A DNA stretch of 64,000 bases from Paenibacillus glycinis (GCF_009909185.1 NZ_JAAAMV010000037.1:1-64000), one strand, 5' to 3'; counted from the stretch's first letter, positions 34,104-43,709 are shown. A program made the numbers and translations. Notes: generated from the sequence alone by a model not told the origin.

Positions 34104-37100
34104 ATGGCAAAAAAACGAACCCTATCAATTTTATCTCAATTGCTTACTTCAATCATGATATTGCAAACGGTTACAGCCTTTCCGACATGGACGCAAGCGG
34201 AAGGCGCAACCCCGTCAACCTCAGTTCCCGACGCGGTTTACGGTGACGAATCAGCCTCTGTGTCCAGCCTGGTTTACAGCGACCCAACAACTCCTGTCTT
34301 CCCTGATTCGAACAATGGAGTAACCCCTATATTCAATCCGGATTACAGCAAGCTGATCGGGCGGTCCGACCTTGCTTATACGGGAAGAATTACAACGGGT
34401 ACCCAGGGAATGCCCATAGCGAACGGAAGGTTCGGCGGGCCTGTTTGGCAGAACAGCGGCAATACGCTTTCCATGCAGCTGAACGACACGGACAGCTTTA
34501 TGTTCAATGATGCCTCCTCGGCTTCCAAAGATCATGCGAACTCGGGCGGAGGCGCCGTGGGGAGGGTCCATGTCGGCTTTGGGACAGGTACGGTTTTTAA
34601 CGACGCCACGAAGCAGCATTTATCTTTGTATGACGGCAAACTGAGCATTAATGGCGCCGGAGTGGACGTCAATGTAATCGCAAACATGAGCTCGGATGCG
34701 ATTGCGCTCCAAATAACGGATTATCGTCCCGCGCCTCAGGGAATCACCGTTGATTTGACCATGCTTCGCGATGCGAATCAAGTCTGGGGAAATCATTCCG
34801 CGGTTTCCACGCTGACCAAGGCAGCGGACAATAAAACGGTTGTACTGGAACAGGTTATTCAGGAACCCAGCGATACGGGCATGGCCGTGAATGATTTTTA
34901 CAACCACACAGCCGTTGCGGCAACCGTGCAAGGCAGAGACGTTTCATCGGTTTCCAACAGCATGGTCGGTAACCGTCAAGCGCTTAGATTGAATTTGCCC
35001 GCGCAGAGCGGCACCTTCACCGTCATCATCGGCGGAGGCTCAACCATGGATAAGACGGTGGACGTGAAAGCTCGCGCAATCGCGAATGCGGCCGATTCCC
35101 CGGACTATGGCAGCATATATGCGGCCACTCGGGCATGGTGGAGCGACTTCTGGCAGAAATCATATGTTTATCTGCCATCGCAGGCGGATTTTGAACAGAG
35201 GCGGAACTATTACATGTATCTGTCCGCCATTTCCAGCAGAGGCTCATATCCTTCCAAGTATAACGGCGGCATCTGGATTGGCGAGGAGGATCGGCGGGAC
35301 TGGGGCAGCTATTATTGGAACTGGAACCAGGATTCCTTGTATCAACCTCTGATGTCAGCCAACCATATCGATTTGATGGAACCGATGTTTAAAATGCGGG
35401 ATTCAAGCTATGAACAATACGAAACCGCCGCAAAGCAAATGTGGGGCAGCGATGGCATTTTCATCGGCGAGACGGGCGGAGTATTGGGCTGGGAAACGTT
35501 GCCGGATAATATTGCCGATGCCGTGAAGCAGTATTATACGTTCCAAACCAACACCCGGACGCAGGAATTCACCGATTTTACAAAGAAAAGAAACACCTTC
35601 CTCCCTGCATGGAACTGGAACGTTTTTGGCAGCGGCAATAACCAGGCAAGTTATGTCTCGCATACCATGATGGCGACCCAGGAAACCGCCGAGTATTACT
35701 GGCAGGTGTACGATTACACAAAGGACCTCGACTGGCTGCGGGAACAGGCCTATCCTTTCATCAAGGGCGCGGCGGAGCTTTACGACACCTATCCCGGTTT
35801 TAAAAAAGACGCCGACGGAAAGTATCATATCTACAATACCAATCTCCATGAGCATATCTGGGCCGGTAAAGACGTAATCGATGACTTGTCCATGGCAAGG
35901 GGCGTTTTTGCGGCTGCGATCAAGTCTTCCGAGCTGCTTGGCGTAGACGCGGACATGCGTTCGCAGTGGCAGGAGATTCTCGACAATCTCGCGGACTATC
36001 CGTTACGTACTGACCCCGGCGCTCTGTGGGCGGCAACCACCGATTCGTCGATGGCTTCCAAGCTCGCGACAGATAAGCCCGCATTTGCGCAGGGCCTTTC
36101 GCCTGCATACTTCACAAGGGATTTACAAGGCACTGAAAGCCCGATCTTCAAGATGCTTGAAAAATATGACGTGCTCAACCTGGAGACAAGGGACGAAGGT
36201 CTGGACAACGGCGATTGGGATATCGCGCTTAATACGTATTTGCATTCTCCCGGTTACCTGAACCAGTACAAAAATCAGGTGATTGACAGAAACGGTTCCA
36301 GCCGCTTTCATGTGGACGCCGCCAAACTTGGGCGCGCAGATGATATGGAGATGATATTAAATACGCAATACGGCGTGTTCAGCACCAACGGCGAACACCC
36401 TAACCTGCTTTTTGACCAAGGAGATTATTATTCGGCGGAAGGCTACGGAACTTTCTCCGCCGCGATTCAGGAAGCGCTCAATCAAAGCCTCAGCGCCACG
36501 ACTGGCGGAGAACCGGTGATTCGGGTGTTCCCGGCATGGCCTAAAGCGTGGGACGCCAAATACAAGCTGCTGGGCAAGGATGGTTTCCTGGTATCCTCCT
36601 CCATGGAGTCGGGTGATATTCAATATGTGGAAATCGAGTCGCAGCTTGGAGGAGTCGGCCGCATCAGAAGCCCGTGGGATTCCGATATTGTTCTGTACCG
36701 TAACGGGGTAAAGGCGGAAACGATATCCGCCACGGAGAATCAATTGCTAGCGTTTAATACAGAGCAAGGCGAGGATATCGTGCTGGTGAGGGCAGGTACA
36801 ACCCCTGACACGTATAGAACCTCCGACCTGGCTGACTCCGTATACACCGTGGCGAACGATACGAACAAAAATATTGCCTACACAGGCTCATGGGAAGTCG
36901 GCAGCGGCACAGAAGTCGATTACGGGAACGACATTCATTATACCGAAACCGATGGCGACTCCGCCGAGTTCACGTTTTACGGAGCCGGCATCGACTACAT
37001 CACGGAAATGGGTCCAGATATGGGCGAAGTCGAGGTATATATCGATGGCAAACTCGATAAAACCGTAAACTGTTACTCGGAGGAATCCTTAGGCCAGCAG

Positions 37101-38894
37101 ACCGCTTATGTCAACATAGGCTTGGACTATGGCAGACACAAGATCAAGCTTGTCAAGAAGTCCGGGGAGCGTATGATCGTCGATGCCTTCGGAATCCGGC
37201 GCAATACCGGTCTCAACGCGACCACGATAAATGACAACGATCCAGGTGCCGTATCCTACGTTAATGCGTCCGGGGCAACTTCACAGGCTAACGGCGCTTG
37301 GTTTTACACAAGCAACAGATCGGGCGAAGGCGCGTATAAGGGCGACGCCCATATTTCCGGCAACGCTTCCAGCGGCGGTATCGGCAACTATATCGAATTT
37401 CCGTTTCACGGAACCGGCGTTGCGTATCTCACCGAAAGAAACAATGATATGGGCGAGGTAAGAGTCTATCTTGACGGTGAGGACAAGGGGACGGTAACCG
37501 CTTATAAAACCGGAGGCCGGGATTCCCAGTACCCGCTTTATTCCATTACCGGACTGCCCCTTGGAGATCATACGCTCAAGCTTGTCAAGCAAACCGGTCA
37601 GTATATGATCGTTGATGCTTTTAAGGTCTGGGGTCCAACCAGCGATCCGGAAGTGACTTATATCAAGGTCGATAAGCAGCCAAAGCTGACTTACCTTGAT
37701 GGATCGGCATTGGATCTTTCCGGAATGGAGATTACCGCGGCATATTCAGACGGCAGCATGAAAACACTCGCCTATAACGATGACGGAGTATCGGTTCATC
37801 TTACAAGCGGCGAGGCAATCGAGAACGGAAGTGCGCTTACACAAGCGGAAAGCGATAGTAAAACACTTACGGTCAGCTACGGAGGAAGAACCGCAAAAAC
37901 AACTGCACTGCAAGTAGATTCGCTAACTGATGTGCCAGATCTCCTTAATTTGCAACTAGCGCAATTTTACGCGAGCCAAGGCAATGCGTATAACGCTGTG
38001 TATTACTATCAATTGGCCATCGGCAATGGAGATACGGAACTCGAAACAGAGATGGGCGCTGCAGCACGGCAACTCCAGCGGCAAGCGAGCAACGCTATGA
38101 AAGCAGGGGAGTTCACGCGGGCCTATTCGGACTACCAGCTCTTGGCCACGAGTCCAGCCATTCCTTCCGATGTTGCGGATGATGCGACGAAGAGTATGAG
38201 CTCCAATGACAACATAGGCGTTGCCTGGTATTACTTCAATCAGAACAATTTCTACAACACCGTGTACTTTTTGAGCCAAGAAGTAGTAAACGGCAATCAA
38301 AGTACAGGTATCAGTGCTCTGATTGGCTATGTAGCGGCAAAGTTGCAAGTACAAGCGCAAAGCGAGATGCAGCAAGGGCAGTTTGAAAGCGCCTATACGG
38401 ATTATCAATTATTGGCGAGCAGTCAAGGCGTTCCAATGGACGTAGCACAGGATGCGACAAATAGTCTGGCTACCGATGAGAGTTTAGGGCAGGCGTGGTT
38501 CTATCTGTCAACGAACAATTGGTATAACGCCGTATACTATTTAGGCAGTGCAATGCAGACGAACGCCAGTACCGGCGTGACCGCGTTGATGGATTTTGCA
38601 GCACAAAAGCTGCATCAGCAGGCACAAAGTCAAACGGCTTCGCAGGGTTCGTTTGAGCAGAGTTATAACGCTTATTTCTCGCTGTCAACCACGACAGGCG
38701 TCCCGGCAGCGATTGCAGAGGACGCGGGTAAGAGTATTGACGTGAGCGATAGCGATTATGGGGATGCGCTGTGGTACTTGGATCAAAAGAATTACGACAA
38801 CGCCAAATATTATTTGCAACAAATTGCAGCAAAGGGCAATGACAGCACGGGCGTTAACGCATTGTTAGCATTTGTTACCGGTAAATCAGGCTAG
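34104..38894 (+). CDS. giant secreted protein: GH95-like domain, CBM-like modules, Ig-like module, TPR-like repeats
   Basis: 1596 residues. The signal peptide ends about residue 32 (TWTQA). The N-terminal sandwich (about 78-340; GMPIANGRFGGPVW, MQLNDTDSFMF) and helical barrel (about 345-885; AWWSDFWQKSYVYL, WGSYYWNWNQDSLYQPLMSA) resemble GH95-type enzymes, a family of alpha-L-fucosidases and galactosidases. Known GH95 catalytic residues cannot be placed confidently. Two related carbohydrate-binding-like modules follow (about 910-1035 and 1040-1178), each with MGEV.VY.DG and a 'MIVDAF' end, then an Ig-like module (about 1183-1272). Residues 1274-1596 are 3.5 TPR-like repeats of about 88 residues: (W/Y)YY...NN.YN.VY.L, then Q.Q...G.F..AY.DYQLL. 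There is no cell-wall anchor. AGGAGGT precedes the ATG. A terminator-like hairpin separates it from the next two genes on the same strand. Confidence 0.8.
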   Translation: MAKKRTLSILSQLLTSIMILQTVTAFPTWTQAEGATPSTSVPDAVYGDESASVSSLVYSDPTTPVFPDSNNGVTPIFNPDYSKLIGRSDLAYTGRITTGTQGMPIANGRFGGPVWQNSGNTLSMQLNDTDSFMFNDASSASKDHANSGGGAVGRVHVGFGTGTVFNDATKQHLSLYDGKLSINGAGVDVNVIANMSSDAIALQITDYRPAPQGITVDLTMLRDANQVWGNHSAVSTLTKAADNKTVVLEQVIQEPSDTGMAVNDFYNHTAVAATVQGRDVSSVSNSMVGNRQALRLNLPAQSGTFTVIIGGGSTMDKTVDVKARAIANAADSPDYGSIYAATRAWWSDFWQKSYVYLPSQADFEQRRNYYMYLSAISSRGSYPSKYNGGIWIGEEDRRDWGSYYWNWNQDSLYQPLMSANHIDLMEPMFKMRDSSYEQYETAAKQMWGSDGIFIGETGGVLGWETLPDNIADAVKQYYTFQTNTRTQEFTDFTKKRNTFLPAWNWNVFGSGNNQASYVSHTMMATQETAEYYWQVYDYTKDLDWLREQAYPFIKGAAELYDTYPGFKKDADGKYHIYNTNLHEHIWAGKDVIDDLSMARGVFAAAIKSSELLGVDADMRSQWQEILDNLADYPLRTDPGALWAATTDSSMASKLATDKPAFAQGLSPAYFTRDLQGTESPIFKMLEKYDVLNLETRDEGLDNGDWDIALNTYLHSPGYLNQYKNQVIDRNGSSRFHVDAAKLGRADDMEMILNTQYGVFSTNGEHPNLLFDQGDYYSAEGYGTFSAAIQEALNQSLSATTGGEPVIRVFPAWPKAWDAKYKLLGKDGFLVSSSMESGDIQYVEIESQLGGVGRIRSPWDSDIVLYRNGVKAETISATENQLLAFNTEQGEDIVLVRAGTTPDTYRTSDLADSVYTVANDTNKNIAYTGSWEVGSGTEVDYGNDIHYTETDGDSAEFTFYGAGIDYITEMGPDMGEVEVYIDGKLDKTVNCYSEESLGQQTAYVNIGLDYGRHKIKLVKKSGERMIVDAFGIRRNTGLNATTINDNDPGAVSYVNASGATSQANGAWFYTSNRSGEGAYKGDAHISGNASSGGIGNYIEFPFHGTGVAYLTERNNDMGEVRVYLDGEDKGTVTAYKTGGRDSQYPLYSITGLPLGDHTLKLVKQTGQYMIVDAFKVWGPTSDPEVTYIKVDKQPKLTYLDGSALDLSGMEITAAYSDGSMKTLAYNDDGVSVHLTSGEAIENGSALTQAESDSKTLTVSYGGRTAKTTALQVDSLTDVPDLLNLQLAQFYASQGNAYNAVYYYQLAIGNGDTELETEMGAAARQLQRQASNAMKAGEFTRAYSDYQLLATSPAIPSDVADDATKSMSSNDNIGVAWYYFNQNNFYNTVYFLSQEVVNGNQSTGISALIGYVAAKLQVQAQSEMQQGQFESAYTDYQLLASSQGVPMDVAQDATNSLATDESLGQAWFYLSTNNWYNAVYYLGSAMQTNASTGVTALMDFAAQKLHQQAQSQTASQGSFEQSYNAYFSLSTTTGVPAAIAEDAGKSIDVSDSDYGDALWYLDQKNYDNAKYYLQQIAAKGNDSTGVNALLAFVTGKSG

Positions 38895-38899
38895 TAACT

Positions 38900-38955
38900 G
38901 TCTCTCTGAATTGAGGGAAGAAGCTCAGGCGGCTTCCCTCTGCAGAGAGATTTTA
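38900..38955 (+). terminator. strong hairpin after the giant gene
   Basis: Two stacked stems, TCTCTCTG/CAGAGAGA outside and GAGGGAAG/CTTCCCTC inside, lead into ATTTTA. It may act as a terminator or as an attenuator that lowers expression of the two downstream genes. Confidence 0.7.
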
Positions 38956-38987
38956 CTAGACGACAAGATAGAGAGGCTGAAGAAAAT

Positions 38988-39488
38988 ATGCAATCAGAAA
39001 AAGTTTCCGTGAAGAAAACGCTGAAGAAGGGCAAAACCTTTTTGGCTATGATGTCTCTGGGTATGGCGGTGTTAGTCTTCGCGCTTTTCGGGCTGAATCA
39101 AACGGCATTTGAAGCGTACGGTGCGGCGAGTGCAACAAGCACGTATGTAACGATGTCGGGGCATGTGACGAACGAAAGCGGTAAGCTGGTACCGAATGTG
39201 CAGGTCAGTATCGCAACGCAAGTGGATGTGATAGACAAAAAGACCCATAAGCACACGCTTGTATGGAAAACGGCAGGTACGGCTTTAACGGATAAGAAGG
39301 GCTATTATTATCTCAGTGTAAAACGCCCGGCCACGGATCTCGTCATTGTGAAATGGATCCGCAAAGGTACGACGAAACCGGTCATTAAGCATACATTCAA
39401 AATTAAAAGGAACAGTCCAGGCTTCTCGTTCAGTTTAAAAACGAACAAGTCCTTTACTCAACTCGCGACGCTTGCGTTCAGCTACTAA
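38988..39488 (+). CDS. small secreted protein with carboxypeptidase-regulatory-like fold
   Basis: A 166-residue protein with a long signal segment (about 1-45: hydrophobic LAMMSLGMAVLVFALFGLN, cleavage near FEAYGA). It is followed by one Ig-like beta-sandwich resembling carboxypeptidase regulatory domains: SGHVTNESGKLVPNVQVSI, then TALTDKKGYYYLSVKRPA. The domain is about 110 residues, basic (pI high by eye) and has no catalytic motif. It lies 17 bp before the glycosyltransferase gene and probably works with it at the cell surface, for example by binding the polymer. Confidence 0.72.
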   Translation: MQSEKVSVKKTLKKGKTFLAMMSLGMAVLVFALFGLNQTAFEAYGAASATSTYVTMSGHVTNESGKLVPNVQVSIATQVDVIDKKTHKHTLVWKTAGTALTDKKGYYYLSVKRPATDLVIVKWIRKGTTKPVIKHTFKIKRNSPGFSFSLKTNKSFTQLATLAFSY

Positions 39489-39505
39489 ACCTAAGGTGGG
39501 AGCAA

Positions 39506-40789
39506 ATGTCTGTAAACGCGGATATTTTCATTGTGATTTTCGGATTAATCTCTCTCTATTACTTGGTGATGTATATATGGTCGTTTAAGAAGTTCAAGAC
39601 GCCTGCTCCCGATCACGATGCATTCGGATTCGTTTTGCTTGTACCTGCTTTGAATGAGGCCATGGTTATTGGCGATACATGCGCGCAGATGAAGAAACTT
39701 CGTGCTCGATTGCATGTTGTGGTTATTGACGATGGCTCCGATGATGGAACGGGTGACATGGTTCGCGCGCACGCAGGGGATCGGATTCATTTGTTCGAAC
39801 GTAGGAGTCCCGAAGCGCGCCAAGGGAAGGGAATGGCCCTAAACATGGCGTATGCGTGGGCTCAAACGCAATTTAAGGACTGGTTTCCGGATTTGAATGA
39901 CGATCAAATCATTGTTGGCGTAACGGATGCAGACGTATACTTACATCAGAATGTAATCAGCGAGGTAACGGCCGCGTTTCAATCCGCATCGGACGTCGGA
40001 GCCGTACAAGCTCCAGTGTCGATTAAAGGAGCGAACGAGAGTCTGTGGTTGCTTATGCAGGACATTGAATTTCGGGCGTTTTTTCATTTTATTCAGAAAG
40101 CTCGAAACTGGATTTCTTCGGTCGCGATGGGGGGGAATGGGCAGTTTACCCGCTATCGTGCGATGAAGACGTTGGGTGATCGTCCATGGAGTCGAGCTTT
40201 AACGGAAGACATTGACTTGGGCATGGCCTTGACGGGTCAAGGCCAACGCATTTGTTTTACTGGTCAAACACCTGTGGTACAGCATGGGTTAACTAATTTC
40301 AGGAGCTTATTGAAGCAGCGATCAAGGTGGGTTCAAGGGCACTATCAAGTATGGAAACGAATCGGCGCATTGTGGCGCAGCGATAGCCGCCTCATAACCA
40401 AGCTGGATGCTACGCTTTATCTAATGATGATTGTCATCCCTTTAATTCTGGCAGCTGATTATGCCGTGGGGATCGCTTCTATATTCGGCTGGGTTTACAC
40501 CTACAGTGACACGATGAGTTGGCTTGGACAGTTTGGCAGTTGGGTTCCGGTAACCGTTCAGCTTCTCATGGCGTTCTCCATTCAGCTGATCTTCCTACCG
40601 TCATACGGCAGAGCAGCCGGAATTAAAATTCCTTGGTATGCCGCTCCTGGATTAGTGGCTGCCTTTTCGATCTACACGGCGGCCGTATGGATAGCGGCCT
40701 CAGGTATCGCCTTCTATAGAATGGCAACGGGTCAATGGGAGTGGATTAAAACGGAGCGCGAGGCAATTTCGACGAAAATGTCGGCATAA
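39506..40789 (+). CDS. family 2 membrane glycosyltransferase (processive type)
   Basis: 427 residues. An N-terminal transmembrane helix (about 5-25) is followed by a GT2 domain with LVPALNEAMVIG, VVIDDGSDDGTGD, VTDADVYL (DxD), TEDIDLGM (catalytic Asp) and QRSRWVQGH (Q/RxxRW). These are the D, DxD, D, QxxRW set of polymerising synthases such as poly-GlcNAc or cellulose synthases. Three or four transmembrane helices follow (about 305-400). Together they indicate synthesis and export of a surface polysaccharide from a UDP-sugar. AAGGTGGGAG precedes the ATG. It pairs with the small secreted protein and probably with the TPR-bearing giant protein upstream. Confidence 0.85.
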   Translation: MSVNADIFIVIFGLISLYYLVMYIWSFKKFKTPAPDHDAFGFVLLVPALNEAMVIGDTCAQMKKLRARLHVVVIDDGSDDGTGDMVRAHAGDRIHLFERRSPEARQGKGMALNMAYAWAQTQFKDWFPDLNDDQIIVGVTDADVYLHQNVISEVTAAFQSASDVGAVQAPVSIKGANESLWLLMQDIEFRAFFHFIQKARNWISSVAMGGNGQFTRYRAMKTLGDRPWSRALTEDIDLGMALTGQGQRICFTGQTPVVQHGLTNFRSLLKQRSRWVQGHYQVWKRIGALWRSDSRLITKLDATLYLMMIVIPLILAADYAVGIASIFGWVYTYSDTMSWLGQFGSWVPVTVQLLMAFSIQLIFLPSYGRAAGIKIPWYAAPGLVAAFSIYTAAVWIAASGIAFYRMATGQWEWIKTEREAISTKMSA

Positions 40790-40805
40790 GGAAGATTGAA
40801 AATAC

Positions 40806-40845
40806 AGCCCTCTTAACGGATGATTAAACATCTGTTAAGAGGGCT
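40806..40845. terminator. bidirectional hairpin between convergent genes
   Basis: AGCCCTCTTAAC and GTTAAGAGGGCT pair perfectly, with an extra GGATG/CATCT step inside. T tracts are short on both sides, but the stem is very stable. Confidence 0.65.
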
Positions 40846-40929
40846 CTTCAGGATCGAATTCCGATTTTCGTGGCGTACCGCGACAGTGAGAGATGAAACG
40901 GTAACAGCTGTCAGGAGAGTGACCGATCT

Positions 40930-41691
40930 TCATTGTTCTAAGCGATTTCTATACTCTTTAGGCGCTAATCCGGTCAATTGTTTAAAGATGCGGCTGAAAT
41001 AAAACGGGTCGGGATAGCCAACCGCTGCTCCGACTTCTTTCACGGAGAGTTCTTTTTTCAATGACAGTAAATGTTTCGCTTCGTTTATTCTAAGCGACAT
41101 AATGTACTTTGAAGGCGTTTCTCCTGCGTATTTTAAGAAAGACTTGCTTAAATGCGGCGCGTTAATGTTGAATTGCTTTGCTATATCTTCCAAACTCAAT
41201 TCTCGGGAGTAGTTGGATTTAATAAACTCCGCTACGGTATTTACGATGTCCTCTGGGGAGTATTTCCGATTCGCTAATGGATTCGGTGATTTTAACGCCA
41301 TTCTTTCGTTCTCAAAAATCATTTTTAACTTTGAAAGAACCTGTTCAAGTTCTTTCTTTTTGACGGGTTTGAGGAGGTAATCAATAACGTTCATTTTTAA
41401 AGCTTGTCGCGCGTATTCAAACTCACTGAAACCGCTGATGATAACTTTTTTTACCTGAGGGTAGTCTCTTTCCACTATGTTTATCAATTCGATTCCATCC
41501 ATAACCGGCATGGTAATATCGGTCACGATCATATCGGGCACTTGGACATTTTTCATATGGTTAAGAGCATATTCTCCATCTCTTGCGGCACAAATCACAC
41601 GAAATAATTCATCTGTACGCTGAATTTGGTCAACAAGAGTTTTAAGCAATAAAGGTTCGTCTTCGGCTACGATTACATGAATCGGATTCAT
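40930..41691 (-). CDS. YesN-type response regulator (REC plus AraC HTH)
   Basis: 253 residues. The receiver domain (1-120) has the acidic pair in VIVAEDEPLL, the phosphoacceptor Asp in MIVTDITMPVMDG and the Lys in YLLKPVKKKEL. A short linker leads to the AraC-type double HTH (about 150-253; INAPHLSKSFLKYAGETP, YPDPFYFSRIFKQLTG). It begins four bases after the kinase stop, with a textbook AAAGGAGGTG. It probably activates the ABC operon at 43762, which lies divergently beyond the kinase gene. Confidence 0.9.
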   Translation of the reverse strand: MNPIHVIVAEDEPLLLKTLVDQIQRTDELFRVICAARDGEYALNHMKNVQVPDMIVTDITMPVMDGIELINIVERDYPQVKKVIISGFSEFEYARQALKMNVIDYLLKPVKKKELEQVLSKLKMIFENERMALKSPNPLANRKYSPEDIVNTVAEFIKSNYSRELSLEDIAKQFNINAPHLSKSFLKYAGETPSKYIMSLRINEAKHLLSLKKELSVKEVGAAVGYPDPFYFSRIFKQLTGLAPKEYRNRLEQ

Positions 41692-41695
41692 GCAA

Positions 41696-43549
41696 TTACA
41701 CCTCCTTTTTCTTGAAATATAGCGGTCCACCGATTGTAACAACGGCGCCGCGATCCGGTAAATTACGAACATCGAAATACATTTGATTTCCGAAATGCAA
41801 TTTTAATCGAATGAATACGTTAAGCAATCCCATACCTTGCAACTTTAGCGCCGGAAGAACATTGGTTTGTTCAATATGGCGAAGTTGCGCATAGAACCGA
41901 GAGAGTTCTTGCTCATCGAAACCATGGCCATTATCTTTGACTTCAATAATCCAACGATTTTCAACAACTTTGCCGTTGACGGAAATCAGCCAAGGAGGGC
42001 TTGTTTTTGTGCCGTATTTCAGGGCATTTTCGACTAGCGGTTGAATGATAATTTTAGGGATATGAATGTGTTGAAGCGAAGTATTGAAATCAATCTTGCA
42101 AGTAAGCATATCGCCGTAACGAAGCTTCATGCATGTCAGATACATTTCGGTATAGTGAATCTCTGTTTGCATTTCCACCAAGGAACTATCATCGGCTGCA
42201 ATATATCTCATCATGTCAGAAAGGTTGTCACACATGAGAATTATTTGGTCATGCATCTTTTCATAGGCCATCGCGCTTATTGTCGCTAAAGAGTTATATA
42301 GAAAATGAGGATTCATTTGCGACTGAAGTGCGGTCATCTTGGCTTGGAGTTCTTGCGTGCGCGAAAGCAGCAACTGCTCGAACGATTCTTTCAACCGAGA
42401 ATTCATCTTAATGAACGATGCGTTCAGCCTGTCCCACTCATTCATTCCGCTATTCAGTTCAACGGTTGCTCCTGAAACGAGAGATTCCAAACTCATTGCT
42501 TTTATGGTCTTATTGAGTGAATGTAAAGGTCCTGTAATTTTTTTTGAAGCGTAGTAAGACAAAATAATTAGAAATAATAAGATAATGAATGTCACGAAGA
42601 TGGCGATTTTTGTGAATTTATTAAGGGGGGACAACAAAGACTTGTTGGAAATCATGACTGCGATACTCCAGTTGGTCAAGTCGGAATGTTCCATCGTCAA
42701 TAGAATCTTGTCATTCGTGACGGGGTCGTTAATAAACGTTTGTTTATCTGATGAGTTGTTGATGGAAGAATTTTTCTGGATCTGATCTACGATTTGTTGA
42801 TCTTGTTTAGTTGGAACACGAGGATATACGATTTCCCCGGAATTGGAGTATATGAGTACGCTTTTGAGCGAGGGGTTGTTTTTCTTCAACTGGATAAAGC
42901 TTCCAAATATTTTGTCGTAGCTTTGCTTTACTTCTACAATACCCTTGGGCGTGTTGTATTTATCGGAGAAATAACGAAATAAGGATAATGAAACATTGTT
43001 TTTCAGACTCAGGGAACCGGTGTCCGAAACTGATACCCTGAATAGTTTCTGTTTCTTGTTTTCATTAACGGCATGAAACCACGGTTGAGAGGGTAAGTCG
43101 ATGCGCCTCTGGCTATTATCAAAGCCTACCCCGATAGAAACACCGGAAAATAAGTGCAGATACACTTGTTGTACCGGATAAGAAGGACCAACGAGGGCAA
43201 CCAAAATATCGTAAAGATCCGTTTTAGATTTGTTTAGGCGATTGAGGTCCTGTTCCGGTCCGTAGGGGAGATCCGTATTCGTGCTCGGAAGATCGTACTC
43301 TGAGATTCGATCTGAAATCAGATTTGAATACAAGATGCTGACGGATACGGAATCCAGTTTCTGTACCTCTAAATCCAACTGTTTTTGCAGCGACGCGGAT
43401 AATTCGGAAATGGAGTTAAAAGCTTCCTTTTTCAACAAATTAGATGACCACAAATAAAAAAGCACAAATAATAAAGCGATTCCAATTAATATAATCGACG
43501 AGTAAGTAAGAAACAATATCGAACGGATGGAACGCGGTTTTCGTATCAA
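41696..43549 (-). CDS. YesM-type sensor histidine kinase
   Basis: 617 residues. Transmembrane helices at about 10-32 and 288-310 flank an extracytoplasmic sensor domain of about 255 residues. A HAMP domain follows, then the His_kinase domain with SQMNPHFLYNSLATIS (phospho-His in PHFLYN) and an HATPase with NALKYGTKT, DNGHGFD and GMGLLNVFIRL. The TTG at 43549 follows GGGGGATG; no ATG fits. It is the first gene of a minus-strand operon with the response regulator and divergent from the sugar ABC operon, so its ligand is probably a related oligosaccharide or its loaded binding protein. Confidence 0.9.
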   Translation of the reverse strand: MIRKPRSIRSILFLTYSSIILIGIALLFVLFYLWSSNLLKKEAFNSISELSASLQKQLDLEVQKLDSVSVSILYSNLISDRISEYDLPSTNTDLPYGPEQDLNRLNKSKTDLYDILVALVGPSYPVQQVYLHLFSGVSIGVGFDNSQRRIDLPSQPWFHAVNENKKQKLFRVSVSDTGSLSLKNNVSLSLFRYFSDKYNTPKGIVEVKQSYDKIFGSFIQLKKNNPSLKSVLIYSNSGEIVYPRVPTKQDQQIVDQIQKNSSINNSSDKQTFINDPVTNDKILLTMEHSDLTNWSIAVMISNKSLLSPLNKFTKIAIFVTFIILLFLIILSYYASKKITGPLHSLNKTIKAMSLESLVSGATVELNSGMNEWDRLNASFIKMNSRLKESFEQLLLSRTQELQAKMTALQSQMNPHFLYNSLATISAMAYEKMHDQIILMCDNLSDMMRYIAADDSSLVEMQTEIHYTEMYLTCMKLRYGDMLTCKIDFNTSLQHIHIPKIIIQPLVENALKYGTKTSPPWLISVNGKVVENRWIIEVKDNGHGFDEQELSRFYAQLRHIEQTNVLPALKLQGMGLLNVFIRLKLHFGNQMYFDVRNLPDRGAVVTIGGPLYFKKKEV

Positions 43550-43680
43550 AATTCATCCCCCGTTCATATAAAACGAATTGCTTCCAATTATGCATCCAGC
43601 ATGATTTACATGTCAACCCCTAGGCAAGCCTGTCAACTCCCTCGGCAAATTAGTACAAAAAAAATACACAAGCGTGTGCA

Positions 43681-43709
43681 TGGAGCCATTGATAGCGCTT
43701 TATTATAAT
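43681..43709 (+). promoter_or_regulatory. promoter with cre-like site of the 43762 ABC operon
   Basis: TATAAT at 43704-43709 with TGGAGC 17 bases upstream. The spacer contains TGATAGCGCTTTAT (43690-43703), 12 of 14 to the cre consensus. It aligns without gaps to the promoter at 33865, including the upstream TGCATGGA. Confidence 0.55.

Noticed and set aside
34104..38894. The giant gene as an artefactual fusion of a glycosidase gene and a TPR gene
   Set aside because: The frame is continuous through the Ig-like module into the repeats, with no composition break, no internal ribosome binding site and no start codon at the junction. Still only checkable with reads.
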